DNA of 64,000 nucleotides from JAGVPT01 sp963717445 (GTDB taxonomy: Bacteria > Bacteroidota > Ignavibacteria > UBA10030 > UBA8401): NCBI GenBank assembly GCA_963717445.1, contig OY970334.1, positions 1,674,001 to 1,738,000 of the forward strand. Reading direction: 5' to 3'. Below, piece by piece: positions 42,308 through 51,553 of the stretch. Numbering within the stretch: the stretch's first letter is position 1; each line of letters begins with the position of its first letter. The notes beneath the pieces were generated by a model. It was not told the origin of the DNA and did not search any database. It saw only the letters and a list, made by a program, of their open reading frames with translations. A program made the position numbers and the translations under genes.

Positions 42308-44026
42308 TCAGTGCAGGTCTCCCTTCACCACGGAGCCGGACTTTCCTATCAAGATATCGAGGTCGGCTCCTTTATCGGCCTGCTGAACATGTTCCATATA
42401 GAGACGCACGTATCCTCTTTCAGTGTGCGGGGCCGGAGCGGTCCATGAGGCTTTGCGTTTTTTCAATTCCTCGTCCGGCACATCGAGCTGGAGCTTTCGG
42501 TTTGCAACGTCAAGTTCGATCATGTCGCCGTCTTTCACGAGAGCAAGCGTTCCGCCAACGGCGGACTCCGGCGAGATATGAAGCACGACCGTTCCGTACG
42601 CCGTCCCGCTCATTCTCCCGTCCGAAATTCTCACCATATCCTTCACTCCTTGCAAGATCAATTTTTCCGGGAGGTCGACGTTGCCCACTTCCGGCATACC
42701 GGGGTAACCTTTGGGACCGACACTTTTCAGGACGATAACGCACGATGCGTCGATGTCGAGCGCGGGATCGTCGATCCGGGCATGATAGTCTTCCATGTTC
42801 TCGAACACGACGGCCCTGCCTTTATGTTTCATCAATGCCGGCGTTGCCGCCGAGGGTTTTATCACCGCGCCGTTCTCGCACAAATTCCCCTTCAATACCG
42901 CTATGCCCGCGTTCTGTTTCAAGGGCGCATCGATCGTCGCAATAACATCGCGGTTGTAACAAACCGCATTCGCATTATTTTCCTGCATCGTTTTGCCGTT
43001 CACCGTCACAACGTCCCGGTGAAGGAGATTTCCCAACTCTTTCAACACCACGGGTAAACCGCCCGCATAAAAGAAATCTTCCATCAGATATTTTCCAGAA
43101 GGCATGAGGTTGACGAGCAAGGGGATGTTGCTTGCGATCTTGTCGAAGTCTTCCAACTCCAGCTTCACTCCGATTCTGCCCGCAATTGCAAGAAGATGAA
43201 TGAGTAAATTCGTCGACCCGCCGACCGCGGCATTGACGACAATCGCGTTCTCAAAAGCTTTTCTGCTGAGATTTTTCGACAGCGTCATATCCTCCCGCAC
43301 CATTTCAACAATTCTGCGGCCCGACAATTGGGTAAGAACTTTCTTCCGTGAATCGACTGCTGGGATGGATGACATTCCGGGGAGCGTCAAGCCGAGCGCC
43401 TCGACCATTGTCGCCATCGTGGAAGCTGTGCCCATTGTATTGCAATGGCCGCTGCTTCTGGCGACGCAGATTTCCGCCTCGAGCATATCTTCTTCGTTGA
43501 AATGTTCTTTCGTTTGCTTTTCCTTAATCACCCAATTGAAAGAGCCGGAACCGATCGTACCGCCTCTGAACCTTCCGTTGAGCATGGGTCCGCCGGGAAC
43601 GATGATGGTGGGAAGATCAACACTGCATGCCCCCATCAACGTAGAAGGAGTCGTCTTGTCGCAACCCGTCAAAAGAACAACGCCGTCGAGCGGATTTGCG
43701 CGAATGGACTCCTCAACGTCCATGCTCGCCAGATTTCGGAAAAGCATCGTCGTGGGGCGCATGATGGTTTCGCCGAGGGACATGACCGGGAATTCGAGCG
43801 GAAAACCGCCCGCTTCCAGCACTCCCTTTTTCACAATCTCGGCAAAGTCCCGCAAGTGGCCGTTGCACGGAGTGAGCTCCGACCACGTGTTGCATATTCC
43901 GATAACAGGACGCCCGCGAAAATAATCGTCCGGGTATCCCTGATTGCGCAACCACGAGCGGTGAACAAATCCCATTTTGTCCGCTCCGCCGAACCAATCC
44001 TGGCTTCTAAGTGTTTTTCCGTTCAT
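42308..44026 (-). CDS. IlvD/Edd-family pentonate (L-arabonate/D-xylonate) dehydratase
   Basis: This 572-residue protein matches the sugar-acid branch of the IlvD/Edd dehydratases: LRSQDWFGGADKMGFVHRSW and PVIGICNTWSELTPCNGHLR are typical of arabonate/xylonate dehydratases. The three Fe-S cysteines are visible in ICNTWSE, TGCDKTTPS and SGHCNTMGTAS, and VRISDGRMSGTAYGTVVLH closes the active site. It would convert L-arabonate or D-xylonate to the 2-keto-3-deoxy acid, the first step of a Weimberg-type path. It is the first gene of a minus-strand run with the small membrane ORF, the FAH-family dehydratase and the semialdehyde dehydrogenase. A promoter-like sequence lies at 44049-44078. No pentose dehydrogenase or lactonase is encoded nearby, unless the PQQ-like enzyme at 2127-3800 serves. 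Confidence 0.9.
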   Translation of the reverse strand: MNGKTLRSQDWFGGADKMGFVHRSWLRNQGYPDDYFRGRPVIGICNTWSELTPCNGHLRDFAEIVKKGVLEAGGFPLEFPVMSLGETIMRPTTMLFRNLASMDVEESIRANPLDGVVLLTGCDKTTPSTLMGACSVDLPTIIVPGGPMLNGRFRGGTIGSGSFNWVIKEKQTKEHFNEEDMLEAEICVARSSGHCNTMGTASTMATMVEALGLTLPGMSSIPAVDSRKKVLTQLSGRRIVEMVREDMTLSKNLSRKAFENAIVVNAAVGGSTNLLIHLLAIAGRIGVKLELEDFDKIASNIPLLVNLMPSGKYLMEDFFYAGGLPVVLKELGNLLHRDVVTVNGKTMQENNANAVCYNRDVIATIDAPLKQNAGIAVLKGNLCENGAVIKPSAATPALMKHKGRAVVFENMEDYHARIDDPALDIDASCVIVLKSVGPKGYPGMPEVGNVDLPEKLILQGVKDMVRISDGRMSGTAYGTVVLHISPESAVGGTLALVKDGDMIELDVANRKLQLDVPDEELKKRKASWTAPAPHTERGYVRLYMEHVQQADKGADLDILIGKSGSVVKGDLH

Positions 44027-44048
44027 AGCGATTCTCTGTTAGATGATA

Positions 44049-44078
44049 ATTATATATAGCCGGGTTTAACGTCTGCAA
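44049..44078 (-). promoter_or_regulatory. Sigma70-like promoter of the pentonate operon
   Basis: On the minus strand TTGCAG (44078-44073) is followed after 18 bases by TATAAT (44054-44049), 22 bases upstream of the dehydratase ATG. The match to a housekeeping promoter is good by eye; a start site so close to the ATG leaves a very short leader. Confidence 0.45.
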
Positions 44079-44198
44079 ATTTTGTATTCTCAATACGTCG
44101 AGTCTTCAAGCCTCCACAGTGCGCAGGAATCATTGTGGAGGTCTCGGGTCCAATAGACCCAATAGAAAATGGAGTGTGACAAAAATGATGGCCATCGA

Positions 44199-46055
44199 TC
44201 ACCGCATCGGGGGAAAAGCTCCAACATATCGGCTCTCATTTTTTGACTCGCCGAGGAGTTTTCTAATCTCTGCCGGAAGCTGCGCTCCCGACTTCGCTCC
44301 GGGGGCGTCCGGCAATAATTGATAGTTGCCTAATTCAGTACTCTTAAATGAAGGACCGTCGTAGCCGGAATACGATTGGCTATTGGCCTCAAATTCAGGA
44401 TACATCATATGCAAAGACTCGATTGAATCAAATCCCACTTGACAACCCTCGTTTTGTGCCGGGCTCCATAAAATCATCGGATAGCCTGTATTCTCTATAC
44501 TCCGGATGTAAACGTTATGGTCAAGTTGATTGAATTGCGGTTTATTGAGATCGCTGCAAAGAGCCGACGGTTGCCAGACGAACAAGAGAGGTCGTGTAAA
44601 ACCCTGGTCTCCCGTAAGCAGGTTGTTGACAAATGTATGTCCCCCTCTTTTGTTGACATCGGGTCCGGTACTGGAATGCCAGCCAAAATGATCGCCGGCA
44701 GGTACTCGTCCATTGCGCCCAATGCATGCCATGCTGTTCACAAACGTATTTTGATAGATCTGAACATTCGAACTGTTGAGGACCATCAATCCGTGGTCGC
44801 AATTGACAAAAACATTTCCGGCGCAAACAGCGCCTTTTGATATCTCAAAAAAGAATCCGTTGCTGCTCGGCCAGACTTGATCCGTGCGGGTTGTCGTGTC
44901 GACATAACCGACGCCTTCAATCCAGTTGTTCACAAACACGCCGTCCACTTCACCAACGTCGTACCAAACGCCGTTTGAATTGGGGAGATCAATGATTAAG
45001 TTATCACGGCACGTCGCGCGGTAGCATTGATTAAAAATTTTGACTGCCGCAGGGTAGTATCCGGTGATGTTCTCGATATTGTTGCGTGTGAAAATATTTT
45101 CTTCAAGCAGTATATCGTTGGAACCTATCACATACACTCCCTCCGTGCTGGTGTCGCTTATCCGGCAATGCCGCATTGTAAAATGGTCTCCCCGAAAATA
45201 CCCTGCGACCCTCGAGCAAAAGGAAATAGTGCAATTTTCCAGCGTCGAACCGACAACATCTTTTCCGTGCTTCGATTCATCCGACAGACCCACCGGATCT
45301 GTACCTTCAATTTCAAGCGCCCGGTACGCGTATTGCGTGAATGTAATTCCCCGGATTGTATACCCCTTGTGGTCCGGTTGCTTGCCATGGCACTCTTTAG
45401 TCGTCCTTATGAGAGCCGCATCAAAAGCGGTAATTTCCACCAGTCTATTTGTTGGGTCGACGCCAATATAGACCATTCCGGAGTCGTAATCGATATAATA
45501 AGTATTTTCATCCACTTCCCCCTCCCATCCAACGGCCTGGAGAAACCTACCATCCACAAAGACCATATCATTGTTGAAGAGATATAATGGGGTTTTTTTC
45601 CCTTCGCGGTCGCGTTGCCACCATGGGTCGGGTTTGGATGGGAATAAATGGGACCATTTGGTTACCCACAACCCGTTTCCGAGATTTTGCCACTCCGAAG
45701 CAACGTACGTTCCTTTCAAGACCGGCTGCTCATCTTCGTAGGGTTGAATAGTAACCCCTTGGTTTAAGAGTAAGTTGCCTGTGCGATATGTACCTCCGCG
45801 CATGACAATCGCGTCACCTGTGCGCACTCGCTCAATCGCTGCTTCGAGGGAAGTTGGGTCGGCGAGTGTCTCGCCGGATGCTTCAAATTTACCATCTGCT
45901 GCAACGTAATATATTTTGTTTGCTCCCGACGGAAGCTCGTACCGCTGCATGATTGGGCCATATGGTCCGCCGGACGGTTGTGCTATCGCCGGTGTCAACA
46001 CTGAGCCTATGCAGAAAAGAATATTCCCCAGACAAATTTGTAGTGACCGGTTCAT
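44199..46055 (-). CDS. Secreted right-handed parallel beta-helix protein
   Basis: This 618-residue protein has a signal peptide (ICLGNILFCIGSVLTPAIAQ) and a beta-helix fold. YYVAADGKFEASGETLADP and AIERVRTGDAIVMRGGTYRTGN are typical entry coils; later coils include LENCTISFCSRVAGYFRGD, MRHCRISDTSTEGVYVIGSN, GVWYDVGEVDGVFVNNWIEG and QIYQNTFVNSMACIGR. Such proteins include pectate lyases, GH28/GH120-type hydrolases and relatives. The family is not clear to me; the location next to xylanases would fit a GH120-like xylosidase or a lyase. No T9SS domain is present. It is upstream of the pentonate operon on the same strand, with a gap of about 170 bases. Confidence 0.7.
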   Translation of the reverse strand: MNRSLQICLGNILFCIGSVLTPAIAQPSGGPYGPIMQRYELPSGANKIYYVAADGKFEASGETLADPTSLEAAIERVRTGDAIVMRGGTYRTGNLLLNQGVTIQPYEDEQPVLKGTYVASEWQNLGNGLWVTKWSHLFPSKPDPWWQRDREGKKTPLYLFNNDMVFVDGRFLQAVGWEGEVDENTYYIDYDSGMVYIGVDPTNRLVEITAFDAALIRTTKECHGKQPDHKGYTIRGITFTQYAYRALEIEGTDPVGLSDESKHGKDVVGSTLENCTISFCSRVAGYFRGDHFTMRHCRISDTSTEGVYVIGSNDILLEENIFTRNNIENITGYYPAAVKIFNQCYRATCRDNLIIDLPNSNGVWYDVGEVDGVFVNNWIEGVGYVDTTTRTDQVWPSSNGFFFEISKGAVCAGNVFVNCDHGLMVLNSSNVQIYQNTFVNSMACIGRNGRVPAGDHFGWHSSTGPDVNKRGGHTFVNNLLTGDQGFTRPLLFVWQPSALCSDLNKPQFNQLDHNVYIRSIENTGYPMILWSPAQNEGCQVGFDSIESLHMMYPEFEANSQSYSGYDGPSFKSTELGNYQLLPDAPGAKSGAQLPAEIRKLLGESKNESRYVGAFPPMR

Positions 46056-46122
46056 TGGTTAGCCTATACGTTGTTATGATTTCGTGAATCGAGACTATTT
46101 GTTATTGCTCTCTTTGCCTACG

Positions 46123-47757
46123 CTATTTAACCAACATAAGTTTTTTTACATCAGAAAATTTCTCGGTGTGAATTGAGTAGAAATAAACTCCGCTCTTCAA
46201 ATTAGTTCCGTTGAACTCGAGGCTATGGCTACCAGCTTCCTGCCTCCCGCTCACCAAGGTCTCAACGAACCTCCCGAGCACATCATAAATCTTTAGGGTT
46301 ACAAAACTGTTTACCGGTAACTGATAACCGATCATCGTTGTCGGGTTGAACGGGTTCGGGTAATTTTGTAATAGTGCAAACTCTTTTGGAAGAGTCTCGC
46401 CTACTTCGACATCGAGGAGTGTCCCGGTGATGAAATGCGATATGGACGAATACTGACCTGCTCCCGCAGAATCGATTCCACACACGCGCCAGTAAAATAC
46501 TGTATTCGGATCCAGTTGAGTACTCGGTGTTGCAGTCGTGTCTGCAACGGTTGTATCCACCACGACAAACTGAAATGCCTGATCCAGCGCAACCTGAAGC
46601 TCATACGTTTGCGCATAGGCCGAGGATTGCCAGATATAGGTTGATACCCTGGCCTGGTTTGTCGTACTGCGGGGCGAGACAAGCAGAGGTACGACAGGAA
46701 CAGGACCATTTTTAATAAAATTGCGCAGCCATTGAAGCGCGGGACGTTCGCTTCCATCCGACCGCAATAAATAAGTGTAGGGCTCAGCATTCCATACGTC
46801 AGTTGCTATGTATCCCCACAACGTCATTCCTTTCACTCCAGGATCCTCCCAGAAAAGGGGAAAGTATATTTGATACTCGGCAAGCTGGACCGAATCATTC
46901 TGTTCATTAATATCGAACTCCGATATATATACAGGCAATCCGGTGGCAGATATTATTCTGTCAAGATTGGATTTAAGCGTAATAGTGTTATAGTCATAGA
47001 TGTTGCTGGTAGCGTTGACCGGGCTTCTAAATTCGAAATAATGCCCTTGTATTCCAATGCCGTCGATAAGTCCTCTAACTTTTAGTGTGTCGATAAGGTT
47101 GATATAATTTGTGGTGACGGTGTTATCCTGCAAAATATTATAATCGTTGATCAAGAGTTTTGTTCCTGGTGTAGCATATTGCCTTGCCCATTGGAATGCG
47201 GTGATGACCCAATCCCAGCCCGTTGCTCCGCTTCCTCCCAAGGCATTCATATATGGAGGCGGCGAATGGAACGGTTCGTTAATAACATCAATAAAGGAGA
47301 GGGAATCATACCTTTGACAAACAGTTTGGATCCATTCTTCCACCGCTGCCCGCTGATCGACGGAGTCAAGGGAGGTAATCCATGTAGGTTGTTGACTCCC
47401 CCAAACAAGGTTATGTTCTTTAAATAGAAATCCTCGCGAGACGGCGTACGTATAGATGTTGTCCAGGTTGTCCCACGAATAGTACCCTTGAACCTGCTCC
47501 ACGGAACCCCACTTACCGTCGTTCCCCGGCGTTATCTGATTCCAATACTGATCAAGATTGGGCCAAATGGGAAAGCTCGTGCTGCATCCCAGGAATTTGC
47601 TTTTGCCGTTGGCCAGCGGTTGTGAGAAGGAGCGAGACGGAATTACGCCGGCCACACTGATCAATAAGGCAAACATGATAACGCACTTTGCGTGCAGCAC
47701 GAGGCGGGAACGCCTTTGAGTTCGGTAAGAGTGATAGAAAATTTTTTTGATCAGCAT
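46123..47757 (-). CDS. GH10 endo-xylanase with Ig/FN3-like domain and T9SS sorting domain
   Basis: This 544-residue protein has a signal region and then a GH10 TIM barrel: QYWNQITPGNDGKWGSVEQV, KEHNLVWGSQQPTW, the acid Glu in IDVINEPFHSPP, LINDYNILQ, GIGIQGHYFEF and the nucleophile Glu in VYISEFDIN. After about residue 345 come an FN3-like domain (PLLVSPRSTTNQARVSTYIW) and a T9SS type A sorting domain (NYPNPFNPTTMIGYQLPVNS to LMLVK). It should be exported and cut beta-1,4-xylan. Its last part is nearly identical in DNA to that of the second GH10 gene at 55522-57132, whereas the catalytic domains differ considerably. Confidence 0.9.
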   Translation of the reverse strand: MLIKKIFYHSYRTQRRSRLVLHAKCVIMFALLISVAGVIPSRSFSQPLANGKSKFLGCSTSFPIWPNLDQYWNQITPGNDGKWGSVEQVQGYYSWDNLDNIYTYAVSRGFLFKEHNLVWGSQQPTWITSLDSVDQRAAVEEWIQTVCQRYDSLSFIDVINEPFHSPPPYMNALGGSGATGWDWVITAFQWARQYATPGTKLLINDYNILQDNTVTTNYINLIDTLKVRGLIDGIGIQGHYFEFRSPVNATSNIYDYNTITLKSNLDRIISATGLPVYISEFDINEQNDSVQLAEYQIYFPLFWEDPGVKGMTLWGYIATDVWNAEPYTYLLRSDGSERPALQWLRNFIKNGPVPVVPLLVSPRSTTNQARVSTYIWQSSAYAQTYELQVALDQAFQFVVVDTTVADTTATPSTQLDPNTVFYWRVCGIDSAGAGQYSSISHFITGTLLDVEVGETLPKEFALLQNYPNPFNPTTMIGYQLPVNSFVTLKIYDVLGRFVETLVSGRQEAGSHSLEFNGTNLKSGVYFYSIHTEKFSDVKKLMLVK

Positions 47758-47827
47758 TGAACTACCTTAATGCAAAAAATGAGTTCATAATAGTTCAGTT
47801 TGCTTCAATGATCTTGCGAGCATAGTT

Positions 47828-49783
47828 TCATTCATGACGTATCCATTCATCCGTTCTGAATGGTGAAGCAGGCAGACCATCCTTGTTATATAAATTCGCT
47901 CCTGCCGGATTATCGGCCCATGCATATCTCACGGCAACTGGATCTGGAACCTTATCGCTCCAAACAATAATTTTATCGTTTTCAATTTTTGCATTTGCCC
48001 AAACGAATTGCCTATCCGCACCGGCGATTGCAAAACACTTAAGCTCCCCTCCCTTAGCGATCAATCCGCTCCCAATGTTTGTAAATGTTAATACAGCTTT
48101 GTTCTCATCGATTTTCATCGATTGATAGATCGGGCCCGAATAAACAACATTGTCATCGCCATACACTACTTTTTGAGCAGCAAGTGCCAGCCGAGTACCA
48201 ACGTCTTTTTTATCCAGCGGGTGAATATCGTTCCATTCTCCGATGTCAATCGTGACAGCCATCCCCGTATTGGGTAAGGCCAATGTCTCAAGCTGAGATT
48301 CTCGCAAAAGCGCCCAGTTGCTTTCGGAAGGCTGGCTCTTCGCTTCCATGAAATTGGGAAGTTGCACAAACAAAAAAGGTAAATCGCCTTGTTTCCAGTT
48401 GTTTCTCCAGTCCTTTATAAGCGCAGCGAAAAGTGATCTATATTCAACAGGTCTATCTGTGTTGGATTCCCCCTGATACCATACGACACCTCTTATTCGA
48501 TAATTTAACAGTGGAGCAATCATTGCATTATATAAACCCAACGGTTTCCATCGTATGAAGGTTTGACTGGCCAAAGGCTCCATCGTAGCTCCGAGACGAT
48601 ATTTCCAGTCGCCCCTTAAATCAACAGTATCATCTCCGCTGATTATTTCATATGCCTTATCCAAAACAAAGCCGCCGTGTCCCGCACTATTGATGATACG
48701 TACGACTATTGTGTTTGCACCCTCCTTAAGAAGATGTGGCGGGATATTATATCTTCGTGGAGGGTACTGATAACTTGTCGTCCCGACAAAAACACCGTTG
48801 ATAAAAACAGAATCAGCATCAACGATTCGTCCTAAAATGAGTTTTGCCTCTTTTCCTGCAATGGACAAAGGGACAATTATTTTTTTTCTGAACCACACCA
48901 CACCGTTAATATTCCCAAGCGCGGTATTTGACCAATATCCCGGAACTTTCATTGTCGCCCAGTGGGTCGTATGTAAGGACGGGTCATACCATGGCTTTTG
49001 CGGGTCTTTATAGCCTTCATCGTTTTGTCTTAACAGGCTGTACCAACCGTTGATTCTTTTGCTATCCTCGCTCTCGATTTGTTTTATTAGCGCAGGGTCT
49101 TTAAATCTCATCGCTTCCTTATAATATTCGGGAAATGCTTTTAGCGATCCCTCACTTATCCATGATTCGACTGGAGAACCGCCAAGGCTGGCATTTATTA
49201 CACCAATTGGGATCTTGTATTTGTCATAAAGCTCTTTCGCAAAAAAGTAGGCCACAGCCGAAAAATTGAGAACATTCTTAGGGTTTGCGGCTTTCCATGA
49301 ACCGGAGTCTAAATCTTTTTGGGGTTCGTTAAAATTATATACCTGAGGTACATAAAATTGCCGTATCGATGAATTCTCCGAGTTGGCAATTTCAGCTCCA
49401 TAAATCGGACTAACCCGGTTCATCGGCAGCTCCATATTGGATTGGCCCGAACACACATAGACATCACCGATTAAAATGTCATTGACGGTGATGGTATCGC
49501 CGGCGTATATTTGCATTGCGTACGGGCCGCCGGCCTTCAATCCAGAAAGTACTATGTTCCACTCACCTGCGCTGTCTGCCGTTGTAGCGTACACTGAATC
49601 GATAAAGTGAATCGAGATTTTTTCACCATTGGCAGCCCATCCCCAAATTTTTACCCTGGCATCCCGCTGCAAAACCATGCCGTCGCTTATCAGCCGGGGA
49701 AGCCGTACTTGGCCAAACGATGAGGAAAAAAAGAAAAGCAAAAGAATAAAAACTATTTTACCGTTGTTCATTTTTGAGATCAT
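47828..49783 (-). CDS. Sialate O-acetylesterase-type SGNH esterase (acetylxylan-type)
   Basis: The protein has a signal peptide (KIVFILLLFFFSSSFG) and the sialate-O-acetylesterase layout: MVLQRDARVKIWGWA in the N-terminal beta domain, then the nucleophile DVYVCSGQSNMELPM, the GVINASLGGSPVESW oxyanion stretch, an inserted jelly-roll (YWSNTALGNINGVVWFRKK), RGVVWYQGESNTDRP and the late DIGEWNDIHPLDK with catalytic Asp/His. In hemicellulose loci such enzymes remove acetyl groups from xylan or related glycans. The long frame opens at TTG 49795; ATG 49783 or 49771 is preferred for a clean signal peptide. It is encoded between GH10 and GH29 on the same strand, with gaps of about 40-70 bases. Confidence 0.85.
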   Translation of the reverse strand: MISKMNNGKIVFILLLFFFSSSFGQVRLPRLISDGMVLQRDARVKIWGWAANGEKISIHFIDSVYATTADSAGEWNIVLSGLKAGGPYAMQIYAGDTITVNDILIGDVYVCSGQSNMELPMNRVSPIYGAEIANSENSSIRQFYVPQVYNFNEPQKDLDSGSWKAANPKNVLNFSAVAYFFAKELYDKYKIPIGVINASLGGSPVESWISEGSLKAFPEYYKEAMRFKDPALIKQIESEDSKRINGWYSLLRQNDEGYKDPQKPWYDPSLHTTHWATMKVPGYWSNTALGNINGVVWFRKKIIVPLSIAGKEAKLILGRIVDADSVFINGVFVGTTSYQYPPRRYNIPPHLLKEGANTIVVRIINSAGHGGFVLDKAYEIISGDDTVDLRGDWKYRLGATMEPLASQTFIRWKPLGLYNAMIAPLLNYRIRGVVWYQGESNTDRPVEYRSLFAALIKDWRNNWKQGDLPFLFVQLPNFMEAKSQPSESNWALLRESQLETLALPNTGMAVTIDIGEWNDIHPLDKKDVGTRLALAAQKVVYGDDNVVYSGPIYQSMKIDENKAVLTFTNIGSGLIAKGGELKCFAIAGADRQFVWANAKIENDKIIVWSDKVPDPVAVRYAWADNPAGANLYNKDGLPASPFRTDEWIRHE

Positions 49784-49836
49784 AGGATTACCCAACGTCT
49801 CTTAGTTTGAAGTCCTGTTCTCAGCTACAAAATATT

Positions 49837-51483
49837 CTATTCTGTGATAATGCCGCTTATCTTCAAAGCAACTGCATTGTCGCAAGGTTTTTGCTCAGGC
49901 ATTTCTACAAGTAGGCCATCGTTCGTTTGCGACCACTCTAATGCACCTTCATAGCCGAGCATGGACACGCTCGTGACTTTGCCGCCATGAAGTTGAGGGG
50001 AATTGATACCCAGCGATTTAATGATGACGCTTTTCTTTTCGGGCCATCCCAACAGAAATGCATAGAGCGTATCCCCCTTAGTCGTGAAGCGAACGTCTTC
50101 GGCGGTGAAGGACTTTGTCGCATCTTCGTTGAACATTCCCGCCTTGACGTTTGTTGGCCCCTCTCCATAGATTTTCCATGGTCGTGTCCTGAAAATTGCT
50201 TCACCGTTGATATCCATCCACTTTGCCATGCCGTCAAGAAAAGCAATTTCATGCTCGTCTATCGTACCATCTCCTCTTATCGGAATGCTCAGAAGAAGAT
50301 TCCCGTTTTTGCTGACAATATCTATGAGAGCGCAAACGATCTGTTTGACGGACTTGTATCCGTTATGCTCTGCAATTTCACGGCTGTAGTGCCATGAACC
50401 GATGCAGGTGCATGTTTGCCATGGCTGCGATTGAATCGAATCACAGAAACCGCGTTCGTAATCTTGCACAACACCTTTACTTTGTTCAGGCGAAAGCTGT
50501 TTTGCGGTAACCACTGCTTCAAGCTTATCATCGTTCCATTTCAGATTTGAATTGTAGTAATGCGCTGTAATATCGAGCCCGGTTTGCCCAAGCGGCAATC
50601 CGTAATCATCAAAATAAACCAAGTCGGGATGATAGGTATCAATAAGGTCCTGACATCGAAGGAACCAATTCTCAACGAAAGCAGGATTATTTGCCGGCGG
50701 TTCTTCCGTCCACACACGATCGTGCTTTTCATGCCAATCATTGACCGCATTGATGCTCCTAAGTCCATCGGGCATCTTCATATTCGGACCAGTGTACAAC
50801 TCTTGTGGGTCGAGTCCCTCCCACCATTTCCCTTTTCCGTCAGCCTTCGTGAGGGTCGCCGCATCGTAACGAACTCCTGCAAGGGGACCCTCCCCATCGT
50901 ATCCGTACGCAGTTTGGAACCAATGCCACGCGTGAGCCGAGTGATTGCTCACTCCGAAACGTAATCCATTTTTGCGCGCCGCGTTTTCCCAAATACCGAC
51001 AATATCTTTTTTCGGGCCGACATTGACAGAGTTCCATGCATGATATTTGGAATTGTAACAATCAAAATTGTCATGATGATTTGCCAGCGCCACGAAATAT
51101 TTTGCTCCTGCTCGTTTGTAGAGCTGCATCAGTTTTTCCGGATCCCAATGTTCGGCATGCCATAAATTATCGATTTCCATAAAGCCGAACGCAGACGGGT
51201 GACCGTAGGTTTTCACATGATATTCGTATTGAGCCGTACCCTGGATGTACATGTTGCGGGCATACCAGTCACCTTGTTCAGGTACACACTGTGCAGACCA
51301 GTGAGCCCAGATGCCGAACTTCGCATCGCGGAACCATTCGGGACATCGATAATTTTTCTCCAACGACTCCCATGCGGGTTGGAATTTTTTCTCTGCGGCT
51401 GATGTGTCCTGGGCGCTGCTTTGCGGGACGAAAGGCGCGGAGAAAAAAAGAAGCGCTGATATCCTTAACCAAGTCGTTGTCAT
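49837..51483 (-). CDS. GH29 alpha-L-fucosidase, secreted
   Basis: The protein has a signal peptide (WLRISALLFFSAPFVPQSSAQ) and a GH29 barrel: WFRDAKFGIWAHWSAQCVPEQGDWYARNMY, YKRAGAKYFVALANHHDNFDCYNS, FGVSNHSAHAWHWFQ and HPDLVYFDDYGLP with the nucleophile Asp. A C-terminal beta-sandwich follows (FTAEDVRFTTKGDTLYAFLLGWP). It hydrolyses alpha-linked fucose, for example from xyloglucan or pectic side chains. ATG 51483 is preferred to 51498, since GAGGAATCATCTC lies just ahead and it directly starts the signal peptide. No sorting domain is present, so periplasmic action is likely. Confidence 0.88.
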   Translation of the reverse strand: MTTTWLRISALLFFSAPFVPQSSAQDTSAAEKKFQPAWESLEKNYRCPEWFRDAKFGIWAHWSAQCVPEQGDWYARNMYIQGTAQYEYHVKTYGHPSAFGFMEIDNLWHAEHWDPEKLMQLYKRAGAKYFVALANHHDNFDCYNSKYHAWNSVNVGPKKDIVGIWENAARKNGLRFGVSNHSAHAWHWFQTAYGYDGEGPLAGVRYDAATLTKADGKGKWWEGLDPQELYTGPNMKMPDGLRSINAVNDWHEKHDRVWTEEPPANNPAFVENWFLRCQDLIDTYHPDLVYFDDYGLPLGQTGLDITAHYYNSNLKWNDDKLEAVVTAKQLSPEQSKGVVQDYERGFCDSIQSQPWQTCTCIGSWHYSREIAEHNGYKSVKQIVCALIDIVSKNGNLLLSIPIRGDGTIDEHEIAFLDGMAKWMDINGEAIFRTRPWKIYGEGPTNVKAGMFNEDATKSFTAEDVRFTTKGDTLYAFLLGWPEKKSVIIKSLGINSPQLHGGKVTSVSMLGYEGALEWSQTNDGLLVEMPEQKPCDNAVALKISGIITE

Positions 51484-51553
51484 GAGATGATTCCTCATCG
51501 TTGCTATTGTTCGCTATTGATACGCGTAGAGTTTTACTTTCAAATGCAAGACG

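Noticed and set aside
43200..44059. Plus-strand frames of 241 and 204 codons opposite the dehydratase
   Set aside because: Both are antisense to conserved Fe-S dehydratase motifs and lack ribosome sites and domains.
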